Source: Chengkuizengella sediminis (lineage in GTDB: Bacteria > Bacillota > Bacilli > Paenibacillales > KCTC-33759). Taken from it: a stretch of 64,000 bases of DNA. Positions 26,075 to 34,422 of this stretch are shown in pieces (positions within the stretch are counted from its first letter, which is position 1; every line of letters starts with the position of its first letter). The DNA lies in assembly GCF_010078385.1 (NCBI RefSeq), contig NZ_SIJC01000003.1, forward strand, positions 372,001 to 436,000, written 5' to 3'. The notes beneath the pieces are model-generated. The model searched no databases. It had not been told where the DNA came from and saw only the letters and a list, made by a program, of their open reading frames with translations. The position numbers and the translations under genes were made by a program.

Positions 26075-26791
26075 TTATTTCACTTTAAAAACAACTTCAC
26101 CAATACCTAAATCTGCTTCAATTTTAATATGATGACTATCAGAGGCGTCGTATGCTTCATTCACATAAAATCCATCACCTAGTGATATTAAATTTATAAA
26201 ATCAGCTGCAACAATTCCCTTATCAGATTCAATGATAACTCCAATATCAGATGGCAATATAATGGTGGAACTACCTATACCCGTAGTAAGCACTGCATTG
26301 AAACTCTCTTCCCATTGACCACTGATATCAATTGTAATTTCACCCACACCTGCATCAACCTCTAAATTTTTTAATTGAAGTCCACGCAAATCTAGCTCTG
26401 TTTCTGAAACACCTGCATCGATTTTTAAATCTATTGGGATTTCATTGGTTAGTTTTAAATCCCAGCTATTTTCAACGTCACCAACATTGTTGAATCCAAA
26501 ATTACCTTCATTTTGTTTAATCACAGCCTGACCTTTATTTTCTATAAGTTCATAGGTAACTTCTGGATCTAAATTCTCTACATTATATTCAATAATTCCT
26601 TCCATCCATTCGTCTGCTCCTTCAGAAACTTGCAATTCACCTATACCAATATCTAAAGTTACCTCTAATTCTGTGGAATTATCTTTTTTAATCTCAATTG
26701 TTTCCGTCTCTAAACTTCCAACCACCACATCGCTACATCCAGTTAAAACTAGTAAAAAAACCAGCATCATTCCTAAAAACGTTTTTTTCAT
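26075..26791 (-). CDS. Lipoprotein with toast-rack/DUF2154-like repeats
   Basis: 238 residues with a lipoprotein signal peptide ending LTGCSD (lipobox cysteine 19). The rest is beta-rich with short repeats of the form LDIGIGELQVSEG, IDAGVSETELDL, VDAGVGEITIDI and IEADLGIGEVVF, typical of toast-rack/LiaF-like domains that form a beta helix. It should be anchored to the outer face of the membrane. LiaF-type proteins sense envelope stress, but no LiaRS pair is nearby, so function is unknown. A hairpin (26861-26891) lies upstream. A truncated copy is at 23837-24388. Confidence 0.8.
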   Translation of the reverse strand: MKKTFLGMMLVFLLVLTGCSDVVVGSLETETIEIKKDNSTELEVTLDIGIGELQVSEGADEWMEGIIEYNVENLDPEVTYELIENKGQAVIKQNEGNFGFNNVGDVENSWDLKLTNEIPIDLKIDAGVSETELDLRGLQLKNLEVDAGVGEITIDISGQWEESFNAVLTTGIGSSTIILPSDIGVIIESDKGIVAADFINLISLGDGFYVNEAYDASDSHHIKIEADLGIGEVVFKVK

Positions 26792-27095
26792 TATGTTCCT
26801 CCCCTTTTAATCATTTCCAATTTCTTAATATATTTGATTTTGTTACAGCAAATAATATGGAACCATCAAATGTTCTTAACATCTGATGGTTTTCACACAT
26901 ACCCATATTATGTTATTTTAACCATTTTCATTACAATTAAGAGTTAATCATTTGTACTCCATAATTATGCTGTTAAAAATGACCGCCCTTCATATGTCTT
27001 ATTAATAGCATTGTAGGACATTTCAGGGTTTACCAAAACATACTTCCGACTAGTTCTAACCTGGACTTTGGTCTAGATCAAAAAGTATATAAAAA
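26792..27095. other. Non-coding gap upstream of the lipoprotein gene
   Basis: It contains a 13-pair hairpin with one mismatch (arms 26861-26874 and 26878-26891, AACCATCA...TGATGGTT) followed by TTTT on the plus strand, with no plus-strand gene before it, and a degenerate GACCGCCC piece near 26990 resembling the hairpin family. No gene is supported. Confidence 0.5.
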
Positions 27096-27133
27096 ATAGA
27101 CCGCCTTCTATTTCCCATTAGGTTGCGGTCTAT
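27096..27133 (-). terminator. Terminator of ung, hairpin family copy 3
   Basis: Arms ATAGACCGC and GCGGTCTAT; on the minus strand six T follow. The stem is the same as at 23742 and 25980, but the loop differs. Confidence 0.85.
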
Positions 27134-27186
27134 CTCAAAATTGACTTTATGCCTACCGCATTTACTGCGGCTATTGTATGAGACCG

Positions 27187-27870
27187 TCAGGTGTTTGTAC
27201 CCCAGTTTATCTCTTCTTTCCCCTTCCTCCTCAAAAATGCATTCACTTTTGAAAAAGGGGAACTGCCAAAAAAACCTCGATGTGCTGATAATGGACTAGG
27301 ATGAGGTGCTTCAATAATATGATGTTGTGGTGCAGTAATTAACTTTCGTTTCATTTGAGCGGGTTTACCCCATAGTATAAACACAACGGGTTCAGAACGA
27401 TCATTTAATGAGATCATCACTTGATCCGTAAATGTCTCCCACCCTTTCCCTTTATGAGAATGAGCTTGTCCTTCCCGGACTGTTAAAACTGTATTTAATA
27501 ATAAAACACCTTGTGCAGCCCATTTTTCGAGACAGCCATGTTCAGGAATTGGGAAACTCAGGTCATCACGCAACTCTTTAAAAATGTTTTTTAAGGACGG
27601 TGGTGTCTGTACTCCTTGTTGTACCGAAAAACTTAAACCGTGTGCTTGATTCTGTCCATGATATGGATCTTGTCCAAGAATAACCACTTTTGTATTTTCG
27701 TATGAGGTATATTGTAAAGCATTAAAAATATGTTCTTTTGGTGGATAAATAATCTGAGTTTCATACTCCTCTCGTAAAAACTGCACCAATTGTTGATAGT
27801 ATTCTTTTTCAATTTCTTCTTTTAAGACCATCACCCAGTCGTTTGTGAAGCTGGAGACATCTAGATTCAT
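27187..27870 (-). CDS. ung: Uracil-DNA glycosylase
   Basis: 227 residues, the usual family-1 UDG length. It has the water-activating motif GQDPYHG (about residues 66-72), [37 protein letters not shown], and the DNA-intercalation motif [13 protein letters not shown]. It removes uracil from DNA. It stands alone with its own terminator. The ribosome binding site is weak, but the start matches the family's N-terminus. Confidence 0.95.
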   Translation of the reverse strand: MNLDVSSFTNDWVMVLKEEIEKEYYQQLVQFLREEYETQIIYPPKEHIFNALQYTSYENTKVVILGQDPYHGQNQAHGLSFSVQQGVQTPPSLKNIFKELRDDLSFPIPEHGCLEKWAAQGVLLLNTVLTVREGQAHSHKGKGWETFTDQVMISLNDRSEPVVFILWGKPAQMKRKLITAPQHHIIEAPHPSPLSAHRGFFGSSPFSKVNAFLRRKGKEEINWGTNT

Positions 27871-28100
27871 AGTAAGCAGCTACTTTCTTTAAATAACTTA
27901 CACACCTTTTCAATCACTTTTTCAAATGTGAAATCACAGAACTAGTCCGAACTTTTTCTCTATGTTTGGAATCTTTTTTGTCATTATATCATACGAAAGT
28001 TGTAGATGATTTTAAAGCTTAGTGATGAGGCGAATCCATCCTCTGAAGCTTATAATTTACATATAAAGACATCAAAAACAGAGGAGAGGAGCCATCCATC

Positions 28101-29351
28101 ATGACTTCCATTTTTCAAGATCAACGTTTTATCAAAATATTAACTGCTAATGTTTTTTCATCCATTGGTTCAGGAATTACGATGTTTGCTATACCATGGG
28201 TATTTGTCACTAGGGAGGGTGGAGCAAATGCTTTTGGGTATGTTTCATTGATTACAACCATCGCTTTATTTTTTGCAGCACCCCTCATTGGTAATTTGAT
28301 AGATTATCATTCCAGAAAGAAATTACTATTATGGGGGCAAATGATTGGTTTTACAGTGGTCGGTTTATTTTCACTAATCGGTTTTTTGGGTGTTGAATAT
28401 CAGACTTGGCATTTAGTGATTTTATTTTTAACAGGATCATTTTATTTTTCATTATTTTATCCAACGATGTTTGCAATGAATCAAGAAATCTTTGACCGCA
28501 GTTTATACAAAAGTTTAAACGGCATGATGGAAATTCAAGGGCAGTTATCTACTTTCATCGTTGCTGGAGGGATTGCGAGTATCTTACTTGGTAGACTAGA
28601 CTTACACTGGATATTATTCATAGATGCTGTTACCTATACGATTGCGTTTATGATTTTATACACGATCCCATACATCCAATCCAACCGAACCCATACTGAA
28701 AGAAAATCATTTTGGGGAAAAATGCATGAAGGATATGTTTACCTCAAGGATCATCCGTTACTCTTTTTCTTTTTATTATCTGCGTTCATCCCATTCATTA
28801 CTGTCATGGTTACAAATTATGTCTTTCCTATTTATATTGAATCAACACTACAAGCAAGTGGCAGTATTTATGGATTACAAGGAATGTTATTTGGGGTCGG
28901 CTCCCTTCTTGCAGGAATTTTAATCCCTGTGTTCATCAAACGATTTGGCAATACTCAGATTATTCTCATAGGTATTATTACCTTTACGATTTCTATGATA
29001 CTTGTCTCCATTTTCCCATTTACCTTATTGTTTTTAATTCTTTCCATATTTCGAGGATTTGGTAATGCAAGTACCAGAGTAGCACGAAATACACTAATGA
29101 TGGAAACGATCCCTAATGAAAAAATGGGAAGAGTAAACAGTTTATTTGAAACGATGGGTCTTATGCTCAGGATCACATTGATTGGTAGCTTTACAGTGAT
29201 GATTCCTAATACTGGTACAATACCAGCTGTATCTATATTAAGTTTAATACTAATTATTTCTGTTTTTATAGCTATGATGAGCAAACGTTACTTTAATGAA
29301 ACCTCAAACACAAAGGTTAAAGCTGGAATGATGGATATCCCATCAAAGTAA
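28101..29351 (+). CDS. MFS transporter, macrolide-efflux-like
   Basis: 416 residues, about 12 membrane helices. The N-terminus FQDQRFIKILTANVFSSIGSG with a short DYHSRKKLL loop between helices 2 and 3 is typical of the MFS_3/MefA-like drug exporter group. Substrate cannot be inferred. The ATG follows GAGGAGAGGAG. The N-acetyltransferase gene starts 54 bases after it with its own ribosome binding site, so the two may be co-transcribed, a layout that would fit xenobiotic handling. Confidence 0.82.
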   Translation: MTSIFQDQRFIKILTANVFSSIGSGITMFAIPWVFVTREGGANAFGYVSLITTIALFFAAPLIGNLIDYHSRKKLLLWGQMIGFTVVGLFSLIGFLGVEYQTWHLVILFLTGSFYFSLFYPTMFAMNQEIFDRSLYKSLNGMMEIQGQLSTFIVAGGIASILLGRLDLHWILFIDAVTYTIAFMILYTIPYIQSNRTHTERKSFWGKMHEGYVYLKDHPLLFFFLLSAFIPFITVMVTNYVFPIYIESTLQASGSIYGLQGMLFGVGSLLAGILIPVFIKRFGNTQIILIGIITFTISMILVSIFPFTLLFLILSIFRGFGNASTRVARNTLMMETIPNEKMGRVNSLFETMGLMLRITLIGSFTVMIPNTGTIPAVSILSLILIISVFIAMMSKRYFNETSNTKVKAGMMDIPSK

Positions 29352-29405
29352 AATGCAACCGAAAGAAGGTTCCTTTATTTAAAATCCGAAAAGGAAGGTG
29401 TAGTT

Positions 29406-30176
29406 ATGAAAAATATGAATGTAAATGAATATTTAAAAAGAATAAAGTTTCAATCTAGAACTGGTGATGCTTTTGAAGATTTAAAACAGTTACAAACACA
29501 AAATTTATATCATGTACCATTTGAAAATTTGGATGTGATAAATAAGGTCCCCATTCGATTAGATCTGTCTCATATTTATCATAAAATCGTACGTAATCAT
29601 AGGGGTGGGTTCTGTTATGAAATCAATGGATTATTTCATTGGTTACTAAAACAACTTGGTTATGAAGTGAAAATGATCTCATCAACAATTGCTAGAGAAA
29701 AAAATCAGTGGTATATGGAAAACACACATTTAGCTAATATAGTAACTATGAATAATGTTGAATATTTGATAGAAGTTGGAGCTGGGGATACCGTTCGATC
29801 TCCAGTCCCTCTAACTGGAGATGTTGTTGAAGATATCAGTGGAAAATATAGAGTGCATCCTGTTGGGGAGTTTTTACACTTACAAAAACTCATAGATGAT
29901 GAATGGACTGCAGAATATCGTTTCACAACTACACCCAGAATATTTTCTTTTTTTGAAGAGGTTTGCAAGTTGAATCAAACCAGCCCGGAATCTCACTTTA
30001 CACAAAAAATAATTGTAACAAAAACAAATCAGACAGGAAGAATTACATTAACTAATCATGAGATCATCACAACGATAAATGGTGAAAAATCGAAAAAGGA
30101 ATATCAACAACATGAACGTCCTGATTTGTTAAACAACTTGTTTGGTATTGATATGCATCAGAAACATGAATGGTGA
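29406..30176 (+). CDS. Arylamine N-acetyltransferase-like protein 1 (catalytic Asp to Glu)
   Basis: 256 residues of the NAT family. The Cys-His-Asp triad should be C70 (RGGFCYE), H108 (ENTHLANIV) and the residue after LI in LIEVGAG, which is E123 here instead of aspartate. The paralog next door keeps D126. NATs transfer acetyl from CoA to arylamines or hydrazines. Start ATG after AAGGAAGGTG. It lacks the ECF41-type promoter that precedes copy 2 and may be transcribed with the upstream MFS gene. Confidence 0.85.
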   Translation: MKNMNVNEYLKRIKFQSRTGDAFEDLKQLQTQNLYHVPFENLDVINKVPIRLDLSHIYHKIVRNHRGGFCYEINGLFHWLLKQLGYEVKMISSTIAREKNQWYMENTHLANIVTMNNVEYLIEVGAGDTVRSPVPLTGDVVEDISGKYRVHPVGEFLHLQKLIDDEWTAEYRFTTTPRIFSFFEEVCKLNQTSPESHFTQKIIVTKTNQTGRITLTNHEIITTINGEKSKKEYQQHERPDLLNNLFGIDMHQKHEW

Positions 30177-30224
30177 ACCTAACATAAATTCAACTTTAAA
30201 TTTTTTACAAAAATGTTCTCAAAA

Positions 30225-30251
30225 TGTCACAAAACGCCCTCGCTCCTCGTC
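30225..30251 (+). promoter_or_regulatory. ECF41-type promoter of N-acetyltransferase 2
   Basis: TGTCACA (30225-30231), 16-base spacer, CGTC (30248-30251), 34 bases before the start codon. This is the promoter form known for ECF41 sigma factors, and an ECF41-like gene lies 2.2 kb downstream. Confidence 0.8.
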
Positions 30252-30284
30252 GTGTAGTTACAATAGTGAGGAGAGTGATTCAAG

Positions 30285-31064
30285 ATGACTACAAATAAAG
30301 ACATGAATGTAAATGAATATTTAAAGAGGATAAAAGTTCAATCTAAAACAGGAGATGTTATTGAAGATTTAAAGTTGTTACAAACACAAAATCTATATCA
30401 TGTACCCTTTGAAAATTTGGATGTGATAAATAAGGTGTCCATTCAACTAGATTTGCCCCAGATTTATCATAAAATCGTACAAAATCATAGGGGAGGTTTC
30501 TGTTACGAACTTAATGGAATATTTCATTGGTTACTAAAACAACTTGGTTATGAAGTGAAAATGATCTCATCAACGATTGCTAGAGAAAAAAATCTGTGGT
30601 ACATGGAAAACACACATTTAGCTAATATAGTAACTATGAATGGTGTTGAATATTTGATTGATGTTGGGACTGGATATACAGCTCGTTCTCCAATACCCTT
30701 AACTGGAGAAATCATTGAAGATATCGGTGGAAAATATAGAATTTATCCTGTTGAGGAATCTTTACATTTACAACAACTCATACATGATGAATGGGCTGCA
30801 GTTTATCGTTTCACTACAACACCTAGAACATTTTCATTTTTCGAAGAGGTTTGTAGGTGGAATCAAACCAGTCCAGAATCTCCCTTTACTCAAAAAAAGG
30901 TTGTAACGAAAGCAACTGAGACTGGAAGAATTACATTAACCAATCATGAGATCATCACAACGATAAATGGTGAAAAATCAAAAAAGGAATATCAACAACA
31001 TGAACTTCCTGATTTACTAGACAACTTATTTGGTATGGATATGTATCAGAAGCAATCTAAATAA
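30285..31064 (+). CDS. Arylamine N-acetyltransferase 2
   Basis: 259 residues, about 80 percent identical by eye to copy 1. The triad is complete: C73 in RGGFCYE, H111 in THLANIV, D126 in LIDVGTG. Start ATG after GAGGAG. It is preceded by a TGTCACA-N16-CGTC promoter, so it is probably expressed from the ECF41 sigma factor encoded in the next operon. The two NAT genes arose by tandem duplication, and copy 2 alone acquired or kept this promoter. Confidence 0.9.
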   Translation: MTTNKDMNVNEYLKRIKVQSKTGDVIEDLKLLQTQNLYHVPFENLDVINKVSIQLDLPQIYHKIVQNHRGGFCYELNGIFHWLLKQLGYEVKMISSTIAREKNLWYMENTHLANIVTMNGVEYLIDVGTGYTARSPIPLTGEIIEDIGGKYRIYPVEESLHLQQLIHDEWAAVYRFTTTPRTFSFFEEVCRWNQTSPESPFTQKKVVTKATETGRITLTNHEIITTINGEKSKKEYQQHELPDLLDNLFGMDMYQKQSK

Positions 31065-31082
31065 TATAACCTTTCATTTCAT

Positions 31083-31109
31083 TGTCACAAAACATTCTCG
31101 CTCCTCGTT
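31083..31109 (+). promoter_or_regulatory. ECF41-type promoter of the oxidoreductase-sigma operon
   Basis: TGTCACA (31083-31089), 16-base spacer, CGTT (31106-31109), again 34 bases before the start codon. It would make the sigma gene part of its own regulon. Confidence 0.78.
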
Positions 31110-31142
31110 ATGTAAGTAAAACATAGAGGAGAGTGATTTTAA

Positions 31143-32432
31143 ATGACTGAAAATCAACAAAAATGGGATGTAATCATTATAGGCGGAGGCATTGCAGGGC
31201 TTACCGCTTCCGTTATTTTAGCCAAAGAAAACAAAAAAGTACTCATTCTTGAAAAAGCAAAACAAATCGGCGGTCGTGCTGCTACTATAGAAAAAGCAGG
31301 TGGTTTGTTAAATTTAGGACCGCATGCGATTTATCCAAATGGACCCGGTGTAAAAATCCTTGAGGAATTAAATATCACATTAAACGGGGGTTCTCCAGCT
31401 TCAAAAGGGACACTTTTGTATGAAAATAAAACCTATCCATTAACACTAAGTCCAGTCGCTTTATTAACCTCCAAACTATTAAAATGGAAGGAAAAAAGGG
31501 AATTCATCAAATTAGTCAGTGGATTAAACAAAATAAATACACAGTTCATACAAAATATCAGCTTATATGATTGGGTTGAAGCTCATCTAAAGGAAGAGAA
31601 AGTGAAAAAATTATTCTACATGTTATGTAGGCTTTCTTCGTATTGCAATGATCCAAAGCGATCAAGTGCTGGTATAATCATAGAACAGGTGAAATTAGGC
31701 TTAACTGGCGTTCGATACTTGGATGGCGGGTGGCAAACACTCGTTGATCAACTCAAACAACAAGCCTTATCTTATGGGGTAACCATCAAAGAAAATCACC
31801 ATATCACTGAACTCCTCGGAGCTAGTCCTGATATCACATTAATTGATAGTTTGGATGAGACATTTACGACAAAACATGTCATTTCTACATCCACACCAGC
31901 GAATACTTTATCCATGGTAAAATCGGAAAAGTTGTCATCTACTTTAAAACTGTATCGTGACCTCTGCATACCTGTGAAAGGCTCTTTCTGGGATATCGTA
32001 TTGAAGAAAACAACGAATCTTAATGTTAAATTTGCACTAGGACTAGATGAACCACTTTACTATTCCAATCAATCAGCCGTAGCTAATCTTGCAACAGAAC
32101 CAAATCTACACGTCATTCACCTTGGTAAATACTTACCTACAGATGAAAAACTAGATCCTAAAAAAAATCACAATCAATTAAAGAAATTTCTAGATAAGAT
32201 AGAACCAGACTGGGAGGAAGAAGTTGTTTTTCAACGATACTTGCCTTCTTTGACAGTTTACAATGCACTACCATCAACAAATATGCCTAGTATAAATTCT
32301 GAAATTCCCGAGATTCCAGGATTATATGTAGCAGGAGACTGGGTGACTACAAAAGGTCTGTTAGTAGATGCCTCTATCACAAGCGCTAAGTCCGCAGCCG
32401 ATGCCATTATAGAACAGGCAAAAACCATGTAA
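31143..32432 (+). CDS. FAD-dependent oxidoreductase (phytoene desaturase/amine oxidase-like)
   Basis: 429 residues. An N-terminal FAD motif (VIIIGGGIAGLTASVILAKE, then LEKAKQIGGRAAT) and a C-terminal PGLYVAGDWVTTKGLLVDASITSAKSAADAI place it in the amine oxidase/carotenoid desaturase superfamily. Substrate unknown. Start ATG after GAGGAGAG. The sigma factor gene starts 39 bases after its stop, so they form one operon under the ECF41-type promoter. Oxidoreductases are common neighbours and targets of ECF41 factors. Confidence 0.85.
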   Translation: MTENQQKWDVIIIGGGIAGLTASVILAKENKKVLILEKAKQIGGRAATIEKAGGLLNLGPHAIYPNGPGVKILEELNITLNGGSPASKGTLLYENKTYPLTLSPVALLTSKLLKWKEKREFIKLVSGLNKINTQFIQNISLYDWVEAHLKEEKVKKLFYMLCRLSSYCNDPKRSSAGIIIEQVKLGLTGVRYLDGGWQTLVDQLKQQALSYGVTIKENHHITELLGASPDITLIDSLDETFTTKHVISTSTPANTLSMVKSEKLSSTLKLYRDLCIPVKGSFWDIVLKKTTNLNVKFALGLDEPLYYSNQSAVANLATEPNLHVIHLGKYLPTDEKLDPKKNHNQLKKFLDKIEPDWEEEVVFQRYLPSLTVYNALPSTNMPSINSEIPEIPGLYVAGDWVTTKGLLVDASITSAKSAADAIIEQAKTM

Positions 32433-32471
32433 CATGTAATGTGACTATTACCATGAAAGGAGAAACTCGTC

Positions 32472-33332
32472 ATGAAAGAGCTATTTGATTCCTATCGACC
32501 ATTATTATTTTCTATAGCCTATCGCATGTTAGGAACGATTGTAGATGCTGAGGATATCGTTCAAGATACCTTTGTAACAGCAAGTACAAGAAATCTTGAA
32601 CACATCGAAAATACAAAAGCGTATCTCTGTAAAATCACTACCAATCGTTGCCTAGATGTTTTAAAATCAGCGCGGAAAAAAAGAGAAGTATATGTGGGGC
32701 CATGGTTGCCAGAACCGTTAGTTATGGATCATACTCATCAGGACCCTACGAAAGATATCATTGGAAAAGAATATCTTTCAACCGCCTATTTATATATGAT
32801 GGAAAAACTCACTCCCATCGAAAGAACGGTTTTCATTTTACGTGAGGTATTAAACTTAGATTATCAAGAAATAGCAGAAATCACAGAAAAAACTGAATCC
32901 AACTGCCGCAAGATTTTTAGTAGAACAAAACAAAAAATTAACCTTAACCAAAATGAAACCAGCTTCACTTATGAGGAAAATGAAAATATCGTCACAAGAT
33001 TTTTAAATGCATTATCTACTGAAAATGCCCAACAGTTAACTCAATTATTATCAGAGGATGTAGTCCTATATTCCGATGGTGGTGGTAAAGTGATTGCAGC
33101 TATAAATCCAATCAAATCACGCTCTAGAGTCCTATCTTTCCTATTAGGAATCTCAAAAAAAGCAACTCAAAAAACCGAAATTAAACTAACCAACATCAAT
33201 GGTCAGCCTGGATTTATCGCTTATGAAAACAAGATACCAGTAAATGTTACAACTTACCGCATTGAAAACAATAAAATAAAAGAAATATATACGGTAAGAA
33301 ATCCAGATAAATTAGCGAATATAGTTTATTAA
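32472..33332 (+). CDS. ECF41-type RNA polymerase sigma factor (SigJ-like)
   Basis: 286 residues: sigma region 2 (LFSIAYRMLGTIVDAEDIVQDTFV), region 4 (LTPIERTVFILREVLNLDYQEIAEI) and a fused C-terminal SnoaL-like domain. The three ECF41 signatures are all visible: WLPEP in the linker, DGGGK in the SnoaL part and NPDKL near the C-terminus. In this group the fused domain replaces a separate anti-sigma factor and controls activity. ATG follows AAAGGAG. Three matching promoters in the window (30225, 31083, 40307) mark likely targets. Confidence 0.93.
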   Translation: MKELFDSYRPLLFSIAYRMLGTIVDAEDIVQDTFVTASTRNLEHIENTKAYLCKITTNRCLDVLKSARKKREVYVGPWLPEPLVMDHTHQDPTKDIIGKEYLSTAYLYMMEKLTPIERTVFILREVLNLDYQEIAEITEKTESNCRKIFSRTKQKINLNQNETSFTYEENENIVTRFLNALSTENAQQLTQLLSEDVVLYSDGGGKVIAAINPIKSRSRVLSFLLGISKKATQKTEIKLTNINGQPGFIAYENKIPVNVTTYRIENNKIKEIYTVRNPDKLANIVY

Positions 33333-33491
33333 CAAGCGATCCTCCAATTAAACCTACGCCGAATATTGTTGGAAAATAAATGCCATATTAAACTGGATAC
33401 TGACTGATTGCCGCTCTCAAAAGTTGAAAACATGCGATTTGAAAAGAAAGCGTTTAAATGGTTTAATTGAAAGAAAAAGGGAGAAAACATA

Positions 33492-34268
33492 ATGGAGTAT
33501 AAAAATAAAACAGCACTCATCACAGGTGCTTCTTCAGGTATTGGAGAAGTATTTGCGAATAAACTAGCTGGACAAGGAATGAATCTAATTTTAGTCGCTC
33601 GTTCTGAGCAGAAGTTAGAAGAACTAGCTAAACAATACCATGATAAATATGGTGTAAAAACCTATGTCATTGTTTCAGATTTAAGTAAAGAAAACGCTGG
33701 AAAAGAAGTTAAAAAAGTGGTGGAAGAGCTTAACCTTCATGTGGATATGCTTATTAACAACGCGGGTTTTGGACAAGTTGGCAGTTTTATATACAATGAT
33801 CTAGAACAAGCGCATGGTCAGATCATGGTAAATGTCAGTGCACTTGTAGATATGACATACCTCTTCGCAGCAGACATGGAAAAAAAGAGGGAAGGAGCAA
33901 TTATCAACTTAGCTTCCACAGCTGCATTTCAACCACTTCCAAAGATGGCCGTGTACGGTGCAACGAAAGCTTTTGTATTATCCTTTTCCGAAGCCTTGTG
34001 GAGTGAATTAAAACCAAAAGGTGTAAAAGTACTGGCAGTTTGTCCTGGAGCAACTGCTACGAATTTCTTTGAGGTTTCTGGGGGATTTGGTGCGAAAAAC
34101 ATGAGAACCTCAGAGCAAGTTGTAGATACTGCAATGAAAGCTTTAAAAAAAGGGAAAAGTTATGCCATTGATGGGGTAGGAAACTACTTCGTTGCAAACT
34201 TGCCTAGGTTCTTCCCTCGACAACTGATTACAAAAATAGCTGGAAGGGTCATAAAACCTAGTAAGTAA
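33492..34268 (+). CDS. Short-chain dehydrogenase/reductase
   Basis: 258 residues, classical SDR: TGASSGIG (Rossmann), NNAGFG, INLASTAAFQ with the catalytic serine, and YGATK for Y and K. Resembles YqjQ/DltE-type NAD(P) oxidoreductases of unknown substrate. ATG after AAAGGGAG. It lies 160 bases after the sigma gene without an ECF41-type promoter; a weak cre-like sequence (two mismatches) is near 33444. Co-transcription with the sigma operon is possible. Confidence 0.85.
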   Translation: MEYKNKTALITGASSGIGEVFANKLAGQGMNLILVARSEQKLEELAKQYHDKYGVKTYVIVSDLSKENAGKEVKKVVEELNLHVDMLINNAGFGQVGSFIYNDLEQAHGQIMVNVSALVDMTYLFAADMEKKREGAIINLASTAAFQPLPKMAVYGATKAFVLSFSEALWSELKPKGVKVLAVCPGATATNFFEVSGGFGAKNMRTSEQVVDTAMKALKKGKSYAIDGVGNYFVANLPRFFPRQLITKIAGRVIKPSK

Positions 34269-34422
34269 TGCTTAAAACGCTACTTTTTTGGAGTAGATTG
34301 TACCCCTTTACTCCAATGACTTGAAACACGTAAGCGCTATTGTTAATCTGAACATATAAGATCTTTCATTCATTACAACATACATATAATGAAAAAATTT
34401 CCATGAAGGTGGTATTTTATTA

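Larger units (their letters stand above)
24389..26626. repeat. Right copy of tandem segmental duplication
   Basis: Same order as the left copy: Mrr fragment, promoter region, epimerase 2, hairpin, lipoprotein gene. The shorter length is mainly due to the deletion in the Mrr part. Beyond 26626 the intact lipoprotein gene continues to its native start. Confidence 0.9.

Noticed and set aside
34325-34340. cre site before aminopeptidase 1
   Set aside because: GTAAGCGCTAT matches the cre consensus core but three of fourteen positions fail.
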